A stretch of 64,000 bases of DNA from Alphaproteobacteria bacterium (GCA_020632875.1 JACKET010000007.1:62001-126000), one strand, 5' to 3'; counted from the first letter of the stretch, positions 51,937 through 61,677 are shown. Made by a program: numbers and translations. Notes: generated by a model from the sequence alone, not told the origin.

Positions 51937-54246
51937 TCAGAGCCCGAAGAAGGTCATCACCCTGCTCATCACCGCAGCGCGGTCGGCACGGTTGTCGATC
52001 GTCTCGAACGGGAAGCCGAGGTAGACGAGTTGGAAGCCCCCGGACCACGTGATCCCGGCGACCTCTCCACCCGCGTAGTGGAGCGCCGCCGAGGCGCCCC
52101 CCTCCGGCGCGATCACGTCCGGATAGTTGGCGGACAGCGTCGCGGGCGTGAGGAACCCGAGCTCGGGCAGCCCCGCGAACACGCCGGTGGTCGTCGGTGC
52201 GATCGAGTACGTCCCGGCATCGTCCGCCACGAAGGAGGCCTTGAGGTAGTCGAGGTAGAAGCTCTGATCGGGCCCCTGGCCGAGCCAGTCGAGATCCCAG
52301 CCGACCTCGGACCCGCTCACCATCAGCTTCTTCCCGCCGGAGGCGAGGAACGCGGCGACCTGGCCCTGCTCCGTCGCGTCGAAGGTCTCGTCGGTCGAGG
52401 ACTCCTCGCCGAGCAGCCAGATCACGGCCGTGTAGTCCTCGAGGAACACGTCGACGCCGATCCGTTCGTTCGCCGCGGTGTCGAAGCCCCGCGTGCCGAG
52501 CGCCTCGCCGGTGCTCACGACGAAATCGTGCCCGAATCCACGGGAGTTCTCGGACTGGAACTCGTAGCGGTCGTTGCCGTCGACGATGAGGATCGGAGAC
52601 GCGGCGGCGCCCACGCGGGATCCATAGACGTCGCTCGGATCGGACTCGCCCGCGCCGTTGAGCGCGGTGACCTTGACCCACGCCGCGCCGGAGAGGCCGC
52701 CCGCGCGGTGCGAAGCGGTGGTGACGTAGCGCGCCGCGCTGCGGGGCCAGGACCGCCCGTCGGTCGAGGTCCACACGAGGTAGCCGGTGGCGCCGGAGAC
52801 CGGAGCCCACGTGATGTCGATCGTGCCGTCGCCCATGTTGCGCACCCGGCGGAGCACGGGCTGGCCGGGGCGGGTGCCGAGGTTGCGGTTGTCCCGCGCG
52901 ATCACCTCGACGACGTCGTCCTGCAGCGCGCGCGTCGTGGTGTTGGTGCCGCCGGGCACGTCGTTCATCAACACGCTGACGAGGTACCGGTGCCCGTCGT
53001 GGCGGTTGTAGAGGATGCCGCTCGTCGCGATCACGCCGGTGAGCGTGCCGGACTTGCCGAGGAAGCGCCCGCTGGTGTCGGCGCCCGTCATCCGGGAGCC
53101 GAGCGTGCCGATCACCCCGCCGATGCTGAACGTGCGGCGCCACGCCTCGCCCGCGGGATGATCGAGCATCGCCGCCTGCATCTCGACGATCATCCGCGCG
53201 CTGACCCGGTTGTTGTGCGACAGGCCGCTGCCGTCGTTCAGCGAGATCCCCGAGGTGGTGACGCCGAGGCTCGACAGCCAGTCGACGACCGCCGCCTCGT
53301 TGTCGGACCACGAGCTGCCGTTCCACAGCTCGAAGCCGTTGTGCCGGGCCTGCATGTCGGCGAGCTCGTTGTTGCTGTAGACGTTGAGCGGGTGATCGGC
53401 GACCGACAGTGGGGGCGACAGGCGCTCGGCCACGAGGGTCGTGCCGCCGGGCGGGACGAGGCTCGACGACGTGGTGACCGTGCCGACGGACACGCCCTCG
53501 CCGAGCAGCGCGAGCTCGAGGAGGTCGGCGGCTTCGGACCGATTGCCGGGCAGGTCGAGGAACTCGGACAGGCTGTAGGCTTCGATGAGGTACTCGCCCG
53601 CGACCGTGAGCGTGCCGATCGACGTGATGCCGGCGTCGGCGATCTGCGCCGCCAGCGCTTCGGCCGGGTAGCCGTTGTCGGCGTAGAAGTCGGTGCTCCA
53701 CGTGATGTCGTGCATCCCGACGACCGTGACGTTCGCCGTGCCCGTCGGCGAGGTGGCCCACGCCTGCACGGGGAAGCGGTGGTCTTCGCCGAGCAGATCC
53801 ATCGCCACGCCCGTCGTGAACAGCTTCGTGTTGGATGCGGGCTTCTTCAGGGTGTCGGGGTTCGACTCGTAGACGATCTGGCCGTTCTCGGCGTCGAGGA
53901 CCATCACCGAGTGCGAGGCGGTGGTGCTCGCGAGAACGGCGTCGATGTCGTCGGAGATGTCGAGGATCGCCGCGGTCGACAGGGTGGGGACGGCGGGAGG
54001 CGGACCGTAGGGATCGGCATCCGTGTCGGAGTCGCTGTCGGCGTCCGAGTCGGCGTCGGCGTCGCTGTCGGCGTCTGCGTCGGCATCGGAGTCGGCATCC
54101 GCGTCGGAGTCCGCATCGGCGTCGGTGTCGGCATCGGAATCCGCGTCGGTGTCGGCGTCTGCATCGGCATCCTGGACGCGGATGTCGGACGTGCGCTTGG
54201 ACTTGCAGGCGAACAGGACGAACGGGAGCAGGAGGAGGAGACGCAT
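51937..54246 (-). CDS. PBP4-like D-Ala-D-Ala carboxypeptidase lipoprotein with extra C-terminal domains
   Basis: The 769-residue product has lipobox VLFAC and a long linker of alternating Asp with Ala, Thr or Ser (residues 22-66). The next part is a PBP4/DacB-type domain: SxxK in PASNTKLF, SxN in VYSNNELAD, KTG-like in GKSGTLTG. After about residue 465 come a fibronectin-III-like unit (ATGYLVWTSTDG) and then a DUF4159/GATase-1-like unit with TAVIWLLGEES and an IAPEGG turn, ending in LVYLGFPFETI. The carboxypeptidase trims peptide cross-links in peptidoglycan. The extra domains are not normal for DacB. Confidence 0.82.
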   Translation of the reverse strand: MRLLLLLPFVLFACKSKRTSDIRVQDADADADTDADSDADTDADADSDADADSDADADADSDADADSDADSDSDTDADPYGPPPAVPTLSTAAILDISDDIDAVLASTTASHSVMVLDAENGQIVYESNPDTLKKPASNTKLFTTGVAMDLLGEDHRFPVQAWATSPTGTANVTVVGMHDITWSTDFYADNGYPAEALAAQIADAGITSIGTLTVAGEYLIEAYSLSEFLDLPGNRSEAADLLELALLGEGVSVGTVTTSSSLVPPGGTTLVAERLSPPLSVADHPLNVYSNNELADMQARHNGFELWNGSSWSDNEAAVVDWLSSLGVTTSGISLNDGSGLSHNNRVSARMIVEMQAAMLDHPAGEAWRRTFSIGGVIGTLGSRMTGADTSGRFLGKSGTLTGVIATSGILYNRHDGHRYLVSVLMNDVPGGTNTTTRALQDDVVEVIARDNRNLGTRPGQPVLRRVRNMGDGTIDITWAPVSGATGYLVWTSTDGRSWPRSAARYVTTASHRAGGLSGAAWVKVTALNGAGESDPSDVYGSRVGAAASPILIVDGNDRYEFQSENSRGFGHDFVVSTGEALGTRGFDTAANERIGVDVFLEDYTAVIWLLGEESSTDETFDATEQGQVAAFLASGGKKLMVSGSEVGWDLDWLGQGPDQSFYLDYLKASFVADDAGTYSIAPTTTGVFAGLPELGFLTPATLSANYPDVIAPEGGASAALHYAGGEVAGITWSGGFQLVYLGFPFETIDNRADRAAVMSRVMTFFGL

Positions 54247-54391
54247 CCGGGACCCCGGGGCAACGGGCCTGAGTAGCACGCAGGAGAGCCACCGACCGTC
54301 AAGACCTCCGCACCCCGCACGCAATGTTCCTGTGGAGGCCTGGAAAGGCACCCCGACCCGCCTTACGTCGAGTGGCCAGCCTGGAGGAAGG

Positions 54392-55504
54392 ATGAAGTCT
54401 CGCGCCGCAGTCGCCTGGGAAGCCGGAAAGTCCCTCGAGATCGAAGAGATCGACGTCAGTGGGCCCCGCCGGGGCGAGGTCCTCGTGCAGATCAAGGCCA
54501 CCGGCGTCTGCCACACCGACGCGTACACCCTCTCCGGGGTCGACCCCGAGGGGATCTTCCCGTGCATCCTCGGCCACGAGGGGGGTGGCGTGGTCGTCGA
54601 GGTGGGCGAGGGCGTCACGTCCGTCGCGGTCGGGGATCACGTGATCCCGCTCTACACGCCCGAGTGCGGCCAGTGCAGCTTCTGCACGTCGGGCAAGACC
54701 AACCTGTGCCAGGCGATCCGCTCGACGCAGGGCAAGGGCCTGATGCCCGACGGCACGTCGCGGTTCTCGAAGAACGGCCGCACCATCTTCCACTACATGG
54801 GTACGTCCACCTTCTCCGAGTACACGGTGCTCCCCGAGATCGCGGTCGCGAAGATCCGGAAGGATGCGCCGCTCGAGAAGGTCTGCCTGCTCGGCTGTGG
54901 CATCACGACCGGCATCGGGGCCGTGCTCAACACCGCCAAGGTCGAGCCCGGCGCGACCGTCGCCATCTTCGGGCTCGGCGGCATCGGCCTCGCGTGCGTG
55001 CAGGGCGCGGTGATGGCCGGTGCGTCGCGCATCATCGGCATCGACCTGAACCCGTCGAAGTTCGAGCTGGCCCGCCAGATGGGCTGCACCGACGTCGTGA
55101 ACCCCGACGACACGCCCGACACGCCGATCCAGCAGGTCATCGTCGACCTCACGAACGGCGGCGTCGACTACAGCTTCGAGTGCATCGGCAACGTGAAGGT
55201 GATGCGCGCGGCCCTCGAGTGCTGCCACAAGGGGTGGGGCGAGTCCGTGATCATCGGCGTCGCCGGGGCTGGCGAAGAGATCGCCACGCGCCCGTTCCAG
55301 CTCGTCACGGGGCGGGTCTGGCGCGGCACGGCGTTCGGCGGGGTGAAGGGCCGCACCCAGCTCCCCGGGATGGTCGACCAGGCCATGGCCGGCGACATCG
55401 CGATCGACCCGTTCATCACGTACAACCTGCCGCTCGACCGCATCAACGAGGCGTTCGACCTGATGCACGACGGCAAGGCGATCCGCTCGGTCATCCACTT
55501 CTGA
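54392..55504 (+). CDS. frmA: S-(hydroxymethyl)glutathione dehydrogenase (class III ADH)
   Basis: The 370-residue zinc enzyme oxidises S-hydroxymethylglutathione, formed from formaldehyde, to S-formylglutathione. It has GVCHTDAYTLSG (catalytic zinc), the structural zinc site ECGQCSFCTSGKTNLC, GHEGGGVV and the NAD-binding FGLGGIGL. GGAGGA precedes the ATG. Its stop overlaps the start of the hydrolase gene. The pair is the standard glutathione-dependent formaldehyde detoxification module. Confidence 0.96.
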   Translation: MKSRAAVAWEAGKSLEIEEIDVSGPRRGEVLVQIKATGVCHTDAYTLSGVDPEGIFPCILGHEGGGVVVEVGEGVTSVAVGDHVIPLYTPECGQCSFCTSGKTNLCQAIRSTQGKGLMPDGTSRFSKNGRTIFHYMGTSTFSEYTVLPEIAVAKIRKDAPLEKVCLLGCGITTGIGAVLNTAKVEPGATVAIFGLGGIGLACVQGAVMAGASRIIGIDLNPSKFELARQMGCTDVVNPDDTPDTPIQQVIVDLTNGGVDYSFECIGNVKVMRAALECCHKGWGESVIIGVAGAGEEIATRPFQLVTGRVWRGTAFGGVKGRTQLPGMVDQAMAGDIAIDPFITYNLPLDRINEAFDLMHDGKAIRSVIHF

Positions 55505-56322
55505 TGCGCGAGATCGAGAGCCACCGCTGCTTCGGCGGAACCCAGCTCGTCGTCGAGCACCACAGCCACACGCTGGGGTGCGACATGCGGGTCGCCGTGT
55601 TCCTGCCGGAGGGCTACGCCCACGCGCCGGTGCTGTACTTCCTCTCGGGGCTCACGTGCTCCGAGCAGAACGCGATCCAGAAGTCGGGCGCGCAGCGGTG
55701 GTGCGCCGAGCACGGCATCGTGCTCGTGTGCCCCGACACCTCGCCGCGCGGCGAGGGGGTGGCCGACAGCCCCGACTACGACCTCGGCCAGGGCGCCGGC
55801 TTCTACCTGACGGCGACGCAGGCCCCGTGGTCCGCGCACTTCCGGATGGATGCCTACGTCACCACCGAGCTCGTCGAGCGGATCGCGGCGTACACCGACT
55901 CCTCCGCGCGGGGCATCACGGGCCACTCGATGGGCGGGATGGGCGCCATCCGCCTGGCCTTGGCGAACCCCGGGCTGTACCGCAGCGTCTCGGCGTTCTC
56001 GCCGATCCTCCAGCCGCTCGACGTGCCGTGGGGGCACAAGGCCTTCGCCGCGTATCTCGGCGAAGATCGTGACGCCTGGGCCGCTCACGACCCCGCGTCG
56101 CTCGTCGCGGGGGCGTCGGAGCGCCTGCCGATCCTCGTCGATCAGGGGGATGCCGACAGCTTCCTCGCGACGCAGCTCCACAGCGAGCGGTTCCTCGCTG
56201 CGTGCCGGGCGGCCGATCACCCCGTCGAGTACCGGCTCCAGCCGGGGTACGACCACAGCTACTACTTCGTGTCGACGTTCATCGGTGACCACGTGGCGCA
56301 CCACGCGCGCTACCTGCGCTGA
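55504..56322 (+). CDS. fghA: S-formylglutathione hydrolase
   Basis: The 272-residue esterase-D-type enzyme hydrolyses S-formylglutathione to formate and glutathione. Motifs are LSGLTCSEQNAI, the nucleophile elbow GHSMGGMGA, DQGDADSF and YDHSYYF for the catalytic His. The ATG overlaps the TGA of the dehydrogenase (TGATG), so translation is coupled. The next gene is convergent at 7 bp. Confidence 0.96.
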   Translation: MREIESHRCFGGTQLVVEHHSHTLGCDMRVAVFLPEGYAHAPVLYFLSGLTCSEQNAIQKSGAQRWCAEHGIVLVCPDTSPRGEGVADSPDYDLGQGAGFYLTATQAPWSAHFRMDAYVTTELVERIAAYTDSSARGITGHSMGGMGAIRLALANPGLYRSVSAFSPILQPLDVPWGHKAFAAYLGEDRDAWAAHDPASLVAGASERLPILVDQGDADSFLATQLHSERFLAACRAADHPVEYRLQPGYDHSYYFVSTFIGDHVAHHARYLR

Positions 56323-56328
56323 TTCGTC

Positions 56329-57075
56329 TCACTCGTGGCGTACGGCGCTCTCGGCGCCGTGCCACATCGCGTGCATCGCCGGCTCGACCTGCTCTTCGCG
56401 GATGTGGCCCACGAGGCCCGCGCACCGGCTGATCAGCGCGAACCCGCGCAGGATCTCGGCGGGCACGTCGCAGTCCGACAGGACGGCGGCGATGGCGCCC
56501 GTCGCGTTGATCGTCACGTGCTTCCCCGACTCCCGGTCGATCGTCGCGGACAGGAGCTCGATCGCCTCGACGTGGGACCCCGCGATGCCCAGGGACCGCG
56601 CCAGCTCGAACAGCTTGATCGACCGCGGGTCGTCGGGCCGGTGCACGGGATGCCCGAATCCGGGGACGCGCGCCCCGGCCTCGCGGTGCTCCGCGACGAT
56701 GGCGGCGGCCTCGGCCTGCGGCGACTCGGCGCGGACGATGCGGCGGAGCAGGTGCGCGCAGCCCTCCATCGTGCCGACGTACAGGCTGCCGACGCTCGCG
56801 AGGCCCGCGGCCACGGCGCCCTGCATCGACTCGGGCGCGGACGTGTAGGTCATGCGGGCCGTGATGGCCGTGGGCGTGAGCCCGTGCTCCATCAGCGTGA
56901 CGAGGCACGCGTCGAGCATCTGCGTCTCGGCCGGGCCCGGAACCCGACCGAGGATCTGGAAGAACATCGCCTCGGTGAACGTGAGCTCGCCGATCAGCTC
57001 GCGCGTGAGGCTCTTTCCGCGCACGAACACGTCATCGGCGGTGGACGTGCAGAGGCGGGTGGTGGGGCGGCTCAT
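56329..57075 (-). CDS. Citryl-CoA-lyase-like protein (citrate synthase superfamily)
   Basis: The 248-residue product matches the short citrate-synthase-like branch that includes citryl-CoA lyase and the C-domain of ATP-citrate lyase. It has LTPTAITARMTY, a GSLYVGTMEG helix and the catalytic GFGHPVHRPDDPR. It lacks the N-terminal half of citrate synthase. The ATG overlaps the stop of the acyl-CoA synthetase (ATGA), so the two are coupled. The pair may activate an organic acid and then cleave or condense its CoA ester; the substrate is not known. Confidence 0.8.
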   Translation of the reverse strand: MSRPTTRLCTSTADDVFVRGKSLTRELIGELTFTEAMFFQILGRVPGPAETQMLDACLVTLMEHGLTPTAITARMTYTSAPESMQGAVAAGLASVGSLYVGTMEGCAHLLRRIVRAESPQAEAAAIVAEHREAGARVPGFGHPVHRPDDPRSIKLFELARSLGIAGSHVEAIELLSATIDRESGKHVTINATGAIAAVLSDCDVPAEILRGFALISRCAGLVGHIREEQVEPAMHAMWHGAESAVRHE

Positions 57076-58574
57076 CGCGTTCCTCCGGTGATCTCGGGTC
57101 GCTTCTCGAGCGCGTGCCGCACGATCTTCCCCGACGCCGACCGGGGGAGGGCGTCGAAGTCGACGAAGTGGATGGCCTTCGGGGCCTTGAAGCCCGCGAG
57201 ACGGGCGCGACAGGCGGCGATCAGCTCGGCTTCGGTGAGGGCGTCGTCCCGGCGCGCGACGAACGCGACCGGCACCTCGCCCCACTGGGAATCGGGGCGC
57301 TTCACCACGGCGGCGTCCGCCACGCGGGGATCGGCGAGCAGCACCCGCTCGATCTCCGCCGGGTAGATGTTCTCGCCGCCCGACTTGATCATGTACTTGG
57401 AGCGATCGACGAAATCGAGCGTGCCGTCGGGGTTCCGCACGAACACGTCGCCCATGTGGAACCAGCCGTCGGCGAAGCTCTTCGCCGTGGCGTCGGGGTC
57501 GGACCAGTAGCCGCTGAACAGGGTGGGGCCGCGGATCCAGAGCTCGCCGGGCTCGCCCTCGGGCACGTCGTTCCCCGCTTCGTCGACGAGCCGGATCTCG
57601 CAGTACACGCTCGGGGTCTTCGACAGGCGCTCCGGAGCGGCGCCAATCGCGACGAGCCCAGCGGAGGCGGGAGGATTGCCGGTCTCGGTCGCGCCGAACG
57701 TGTTCGCGTAGGGGGCACCGAGCAACCGGGTGATGCGGGCGAGGTCGGCGGGCGGCACGAGGTCGGCCATGACGCCGCAGACCTCGATGCCACGTGGCGA
57801 AACGTCATGATCTTCGAGGAGATCCGCGAAGCGTCCGACCATCCCCGGCATGAGCAGCAGCCACCCGATCGCCTCGGTCGCCACGAGATCGGCGAGCCGC
57901 TCGGCGTCGAAGCCGTCGACGACGATGACCGTGCCGCCGGAGATCAGCGTGCCCAGCGAGTATTCGGCACCGCCCATGTGGTACATCGGCGACCAGGCGA
58001 CGAACGCGGACGTGGGGGAGAGCCCGTACTCCGCGCGCACGACGAGGTTGCGCACGATCTGCGCGCGATGGCTGATCACGGCCCCCTTCGGGAGCCCCGT
58101 CGTGCCGCTCGTGTAGAGGATCAGGAGGGGTGCTTCGGCGTCGATGGCCGCGGGCTCGTCGGACGTGGGGGCCGCGACGGGCTCCTCGCCCAACACGTGG
58201 GTCGGGCCCTCCCAGATCCCGTCGAGCTTGCCGACGTGGCGCGCCGAGACGACCACCAGCGCGGGCTGCACGAGGCCGATGCACCCGGCGATCTCGGGCG
58301 GCGCGAGGCGCCAGCTCGGGCAGGCCGCGATGGCGCCCATCCACGCCGCCGCCAGGAAGCACTCGAGGTACTCGATGCGGTTCTCGGACAGCACCGCGAC
58401 CCGGTCGCCCTCCCGGACGCCCGCGGCCCTCCATCGCGCCACCCGCTCGCGCACGCGCCGCTCGAGCTGGGCGTAGGTGAAGGACCCGCCGGCGTCGCGG
58501 ACGGCCTCGCGGTCGGGCCACTCGCGCACCCGTGCCGCGAAGAGCGAGGCCAGCGTGCTGGGGACGAGGGACAT
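57072..58574 (-). CDS. Acyl-CoA synthetase (AMP-forming)
   Basis: The 500-residue enzyme of the ANL superfamily has the P-loop YTSGTTGLPKG near residue 150, GATETGNP, GYWSDP, DRSKYMIKSGGENIYP and the C-terminal lysine in LPRSASGKIVRH. The ATG at 58574 faces the LysR start across 78 bp. It is the first gene of a two-gene operon. The family activates carboxylic acids to CoA esters; the chain length or ring cannot be told. Confidence 0.93.
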   Translation of the reverse strand: MSLVPSTLASLFAARVREWPDREAVRDAGGSFTYAQLERRVRERVARWRAAGVREGDRVAVLSENRIEYLECFLAAAWMGAIAACPSWRLAPPEIAGCIGLVQPALVVVSARHVGKLDGIWEGPTHVLGEEPVAAPTSDEPAAIDAEAPLLILYTSGTTGLPKGAVISHRAQIVRNLVVRAEYGLSPTSAFVAWSPMYHMGGAEYSLGTLISGGTVIVVDGFDAERLADLVATEAIGWLLLMPGMVGRFADLLEDHDVSPRGIEVCGVMADLVPPADLARITRLLGAPYANTFGATETGNPPASAGLVAIGAAPERLSKTPSVYCEIRLVDEAGNDVPEGEPGELWIRGPTLFSGYWSDPDATAKSFADGWFHMGDVFVRNPDGTLDFVDRSKYMIKSGGENIYPAEIERVLLADPRVADAAVVKRPDSQWGEVPVAFVARRDDALTEAELIAACRARLAGFKAPKAIHFVDFDALPRSASGKIVRHALEKRPEITGGTR

Positions 58575-58599
58575 GTCAGACCATCACACTCCCGGCCCT

Positions 58600-58626
58600 C
58601 ATCGATCCAACGAAATAATATCGATG
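58600..58626. promoter_or_regulatory. LysR-type palindromic site between divergent promoters
   Basis: CATCGAT and ATCGATG are perfect inverted arms around an AT-rich 13-base centre (CCAACGAAATAAT). The centre is the only AT-rich stretch in the 78-bp divergent gap. LysR-type regulators usually bind such T-N11-A palindromes beside their own promoter. Confidence 0.6.
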
Positions 58627-58652
58627 CCATCCATCTCTGCAGGCGATGCACC

Positions 58653-59546
58653 GTGTTCGAGCCGTTCACCCTCGACCAGATCACCATCTTCCTCGCAGTG
58701 GTCGACGAAGGCGGGTTCTCCGCTGCCGGGCGCCGCCTCGGGCGGGTGCAGTCCGCCGTGAGCCACAGCATCGCGTCCCTCGAGGAGACGCTCGGCGCCC
58801 GTCTGTTCGATCGGAGCTCGCGTCGCCCCGTGCTCACCGACGCGGGCGAGCGGCTGGCCGCCGAGGCACGCCTGGTGCTCGCCCAGGCGCGCGAGCTGCG
58901 CCAGGTCGCGGGCTCCATCCGCGAGGGGCTCGAGACCGAGCTCTCGCTGGCCGTCGACCCCCTGTATCCGTCCGAGCGCCTCGTCCCGGTGCTGCGGGCC
59001 TTCCACGAGGCGCACCCGACCGTGTCGCTGCGCGTCGTGAGCGACGTGCTGGGCGAGGCCGTCCGCCTCGTCCGCGACGGGCACGTCGACCTCGGCGTCT
59101 GCAACCTCGTCGAGACCCACGACGACGTGTTCGACAGCATCCCGCTGGGCCGCGTGCGCCTGGTGCCCGTCTGTGCACCCGACCATCCGCTCGCGTCCGA
59201 CACGGGGCCGCTCCGCGCGAACCGGCTGCGCCAGTGGACGCAGGTCGTCCTCACCGAGCGCACGATTCGTTCGGAGGATCATGGTGTTCTGGCCGCTCAC
59301 ACCTGGCGGGTCACCGACCTCGGCACGAAGATCGAGCTCATCCGCGCCGGGGTCGGGTGGGGGAGCGCGCCCGAGCCCCTGGTGCGCGACGCCATCGCCG
59401 CGGGCGACCTCGTCCGGCTCGAGCCGGGGCTCTGGCCCGATGGCGGGCACATCGTGGTGCTGCACTCGGTCGTCCGCACCGACCGACCGCTGGGGCCGGC
59501 AGGCAGCTGGCTCCGACGCGAGCTCGTGCTCCCGGCCGTCAGCTGA
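58653..59546 (+). CDS. LysR-family transcriptional regulator
   Basis: The 297-residue product has the N-terminal winged helix-turn-helix (FLAVVDEGGFSAAGRRLGR, QSAVSHSIASLEE) and a C-terminal ligand-binding fold with VPVCAPDHPLAS. The GTG start at 58653 follows AGGCGA. It is divergent from the acyl-CoA synthetase and citryl-CoA-lyase-like genes and probably controls them through the site at 58600. It ends 8 bp inside the convergent symporter gene. Confidence 0.93.
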   Translation: MFEPFTLDQITIFLAVVDEGGFSAAGRRLGRVQSAVSHSIASLEETLGARLFDRSSRRPVLTDAGERLAAEARLVLAQARELRQVAGSIREGLETELSLAVDPLYPSERLVPVLRAFHEAHPTVSLRVVSDVLGEAVRLVRDGHVDLGVCNLVETHDDVFDSIPLGRVRLVPVCAPDHPLASDTGPLRANRLRQWTQVVLTERTIRSEDHGVLAAHTWRVTDLGTKIELIRAGVGWGSAPEPLVRDAIAAGDLVRLEPGLWPDGGHIVVLHSVVRTDRPLGPAGSWLRRELVLPAVS

Positions 59547-60909
59547 GGCGATGCCACGGGAGCGCGTACACGACCGCTCCCACGAGCGTGCTGCCGAGCC
59601 CCACGGGCACCGCGCTGGCGAACAGCCCTTCGAGGCCCATCGCGGTGTGGGCCAGCCAGAGGCCCGTCCCGACGGCCATGCACGCGAGGCAGGCGCGCTC
59701 CGAGCGCGGCCAGTGCACGCCCATCAGCAGCGGAACGAGCAGCGAGACCATGCCGATCTCGTAGCTCGCTTCGAGCAGGCTGTAGGCGTCCTCGCCGAGG
59801 AACGCGACCCCCATCGCACCGAGCCCGACCACCAGCACGGCGAGCCGGTGCAGGCCGATGGTCTCGGGGGTGAAGCGCCCCGCGACGTTCCGCGCGAGCA
59901 CCGTGGCCGGCGCGAGGATGGCGCTGTCGATCGTGGACAGCACGGCCGACGCGACGGTGAGCGTGAACACGGTCGCCACCGCGGGGTGGAGCAGCGAACC
60001 CGCGAGCACCGCCAGCACCGACTCCTCGCCGAGATCGGGGGCCAGCGTGTCGATCGAGAGGGCGACGAAGATCGGCACCATCCCGAGCGTCAGGTAGGCC
60101 ACCCCGGCGATGAGGCACGCCAGCTGGGCCGTCCGCGCCGAGCGCGCCGCGAAGATGCGCTGCGTCAGGTCCTGGCCGGGCAGGTTGCCGAGCGCGCCCG
60201 CGAGGAAGGCCGTGCCCCACACCACACCCTCCTCGCCGCCGGGAATCCAGATGCGGCGGTCGGCGGGCGTCTCGGCCCACAGGCGCTGGGCGCCGGCGAG
60301 GGGCGCGCCGTCGCCGAGCTCCCAGAGCACCACGGCGGCCAGCACGAACAGCCCGACGACGACGAGCGCCATCTGCACGGCGTCGGTCAGCGTCACGGCC
60401 CACATGCCACCGGCGACCGTGTAGATCAGCCCGACCCCCGCCACGATCACGAGCGACGCGTCCGGCGGCAGCCCCGACGTCAGCGTCAGCAGGCCCGCGA
60501 GCGCGGTGAACTGCGCCGCGATCCAGCCGAGGTAGCCCGGCACCATCAGCACGGACGCCCAGATCTCGGCGCGGGGCCCGTACGTCTGCCGGTAGAAGTC
60601 GGGGAGCGTCGTGAGGTTTCGCGACCACAGCGGGCCGGCGATGAGGACCGCCGCGAGCAGGAGGCACACGCCTGCCCCGAGCGGGTCGAGGGCCGCCGCG
60701 CGCAGGCCGTTCGTGCGGACCTCGTCGGCCGCCACGAGCAGCGTTCCCGCGCCGAACCACGTCGCGAGCAGCGTGGGCACGGCGAGCGTGAGGCCGAGCG
60801 ATCGGCCCGCGACGACGTACTCCTCGACGTCCGTGACGCGCTGCTGCGCGAACACGCCGATCGCGAGCATCGCGACCGTGAACACGGCCAGCGCGACGAC
60901 CATCGCCAT
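59539..60909 (-). CDS. Sodium:solute symporter family protein
   Basis: The 456-residue protein has about 12-13 membrane helices and the SSS-family layout: VEEYVVAGRSLG near residue 28, GAGTLLVAADE, GGMWAVTLTDAVQM and QRIFAARS. These proteins take up small solutes such as organic acids, amino acids or sugars with sodium. It could supply the substrate of the neighbouring acyl-CoA synthetase, but there is no sequence proof. GAGGA precedes the ATG. Confidence 0.92.
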   Translation of the reverse strand: MAMVVALAVFTVAMLAIGVFAQQRVTDVEEYVVAGRSLGLTLAVPTLLATWFGAGTLLVAADEVRTNGLRAAALDPLGAGVCLLLAAVLIAGPLWSRNLTTLPDFYRQTYGPRAEIWASVLMVPGYLGWIAAQFTALAGLLTLTSGLPPDASLVIVAGVGLIYTVAGGMWAVTLTDAVQMALVVVGLFVLAAVVLWELGDGAPLAGAQRLWAETPADRRIWIPGGEEGVVWGTAFLAGALGNLPGQDLTQRIFAARSARTAQLACLIAGVAYLTLGMVPIFVALSIDTLAPDLGEESVLAVLAGSLLHPAVATVFTLTVASAVLSTIDSAILAPATVLARNVAGRFTPETIGLHRLAVLVVGLGAMGVAFLGEDAYSLLEASYEIGMVSLLVPLLMGVHWPRSERACLACMAVGTGLWLAHTAMGLEGLFASAVPVGLGSTLVGAVVYALPWHRLS

Positions 60910-60975
60910 CGGCGGTCCTCCCGCCCGCGAGCATAGTACGGCGGGTCCCGGCTATTGGGTTCGCGGAGGAGTCCC

Positions 60976-61677
60976 ATGACGCTGCCCGTGCTGCTCGCCC
61001 TCGCCACCGCGTCCGCCTCTCCCGGAGAGGAGCTGGTCGACGGATTCGTCGCCGCCGCCACGGCGCGGGATCGGGACGCGCTCGTCGCGACCTGCACCGA
61101 GGCGTTCCGCGACCGCCAGCGCCTGTCCTGCGCCGCGCTCGTCGACCTCGTCGTCGCCGGCGCGACCGTGGAGCGGGGGCGCTTCGTCGAAGAGGGAGAG
61201 GAGGCGCTCGCCGAGCTGTGGCTCACCGATCGCGGCGAGCGCTCGACCCTCCTCCTCCTCGCGAAGCCCACCGAAGGCGGCTGGCGCTTCGTCGACGGAA
61301 CCGATGTCGACGGGCCCGCCCTCCCGACGAAGCTGGTGCTCGAGGAGGTCGAGGATCCCGCTGCGGTCGAGCTCCCGAAGGAGGTCGCTGCCATCCTCGA
61401 ACAGATGGGCAGCCCCAGGCTCCCGAAGCGGTGCGTCCCCGAGTCGAAGGAGCGGTGCGCCCGCATCGCCGCCCACGTCGCCGACGAGGCCGTCACGTTC
61501 CGGCCGCTCGCGCTCCGCACGAACGAGACGCGGCTCGTGGTCGACGCGCTGGCCGGCCCCGAGGGGCGGGCCGCCGAGGTGGTGCACCTGTGCTTCGAGG
61601 GCGGCGAAGGCCGGTGGCGGCTCGTCGACATCGAAGAGGAGAAGGGGGGCGCCGACGCCTGGCTCGGCTCCCGCTGA
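60976..61677 (+). CDS. Secreted protein of unknown function
   Basis: ATG at 60976 follows GGAGGA; the in-frame extension to 60955 is unneeded. The 233-residue product has a signal peptide (MTLPVLLALATASA) and an alpha/beta body in which GWRFVDGTDVDG and RWRLVDIEEEKG look like repeated units of an NTF2/SnoaL-type fold. Few cysteines. Function is unknown. Confidence 0.65.
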   Translation: MTLPVLLALATASASPGEELVDGFVAAATARDRDALVATCTEAFRDRQRLSCAALVDLVVAGATVERGRFVEEGEEALAELWLTDRGERSTLLLLAKPTEGGWRFVDGTDVDGPALPTKLVLEEVEDPAAVELPKEVAAILEQMGSPRLPKRCVPESKERCARIAAHVADEAVTFRPLALRTNETRLVVDALAGPEGRAAEVVHLCFEGGEGRWRLVDIEEEKGGADAWLGSR

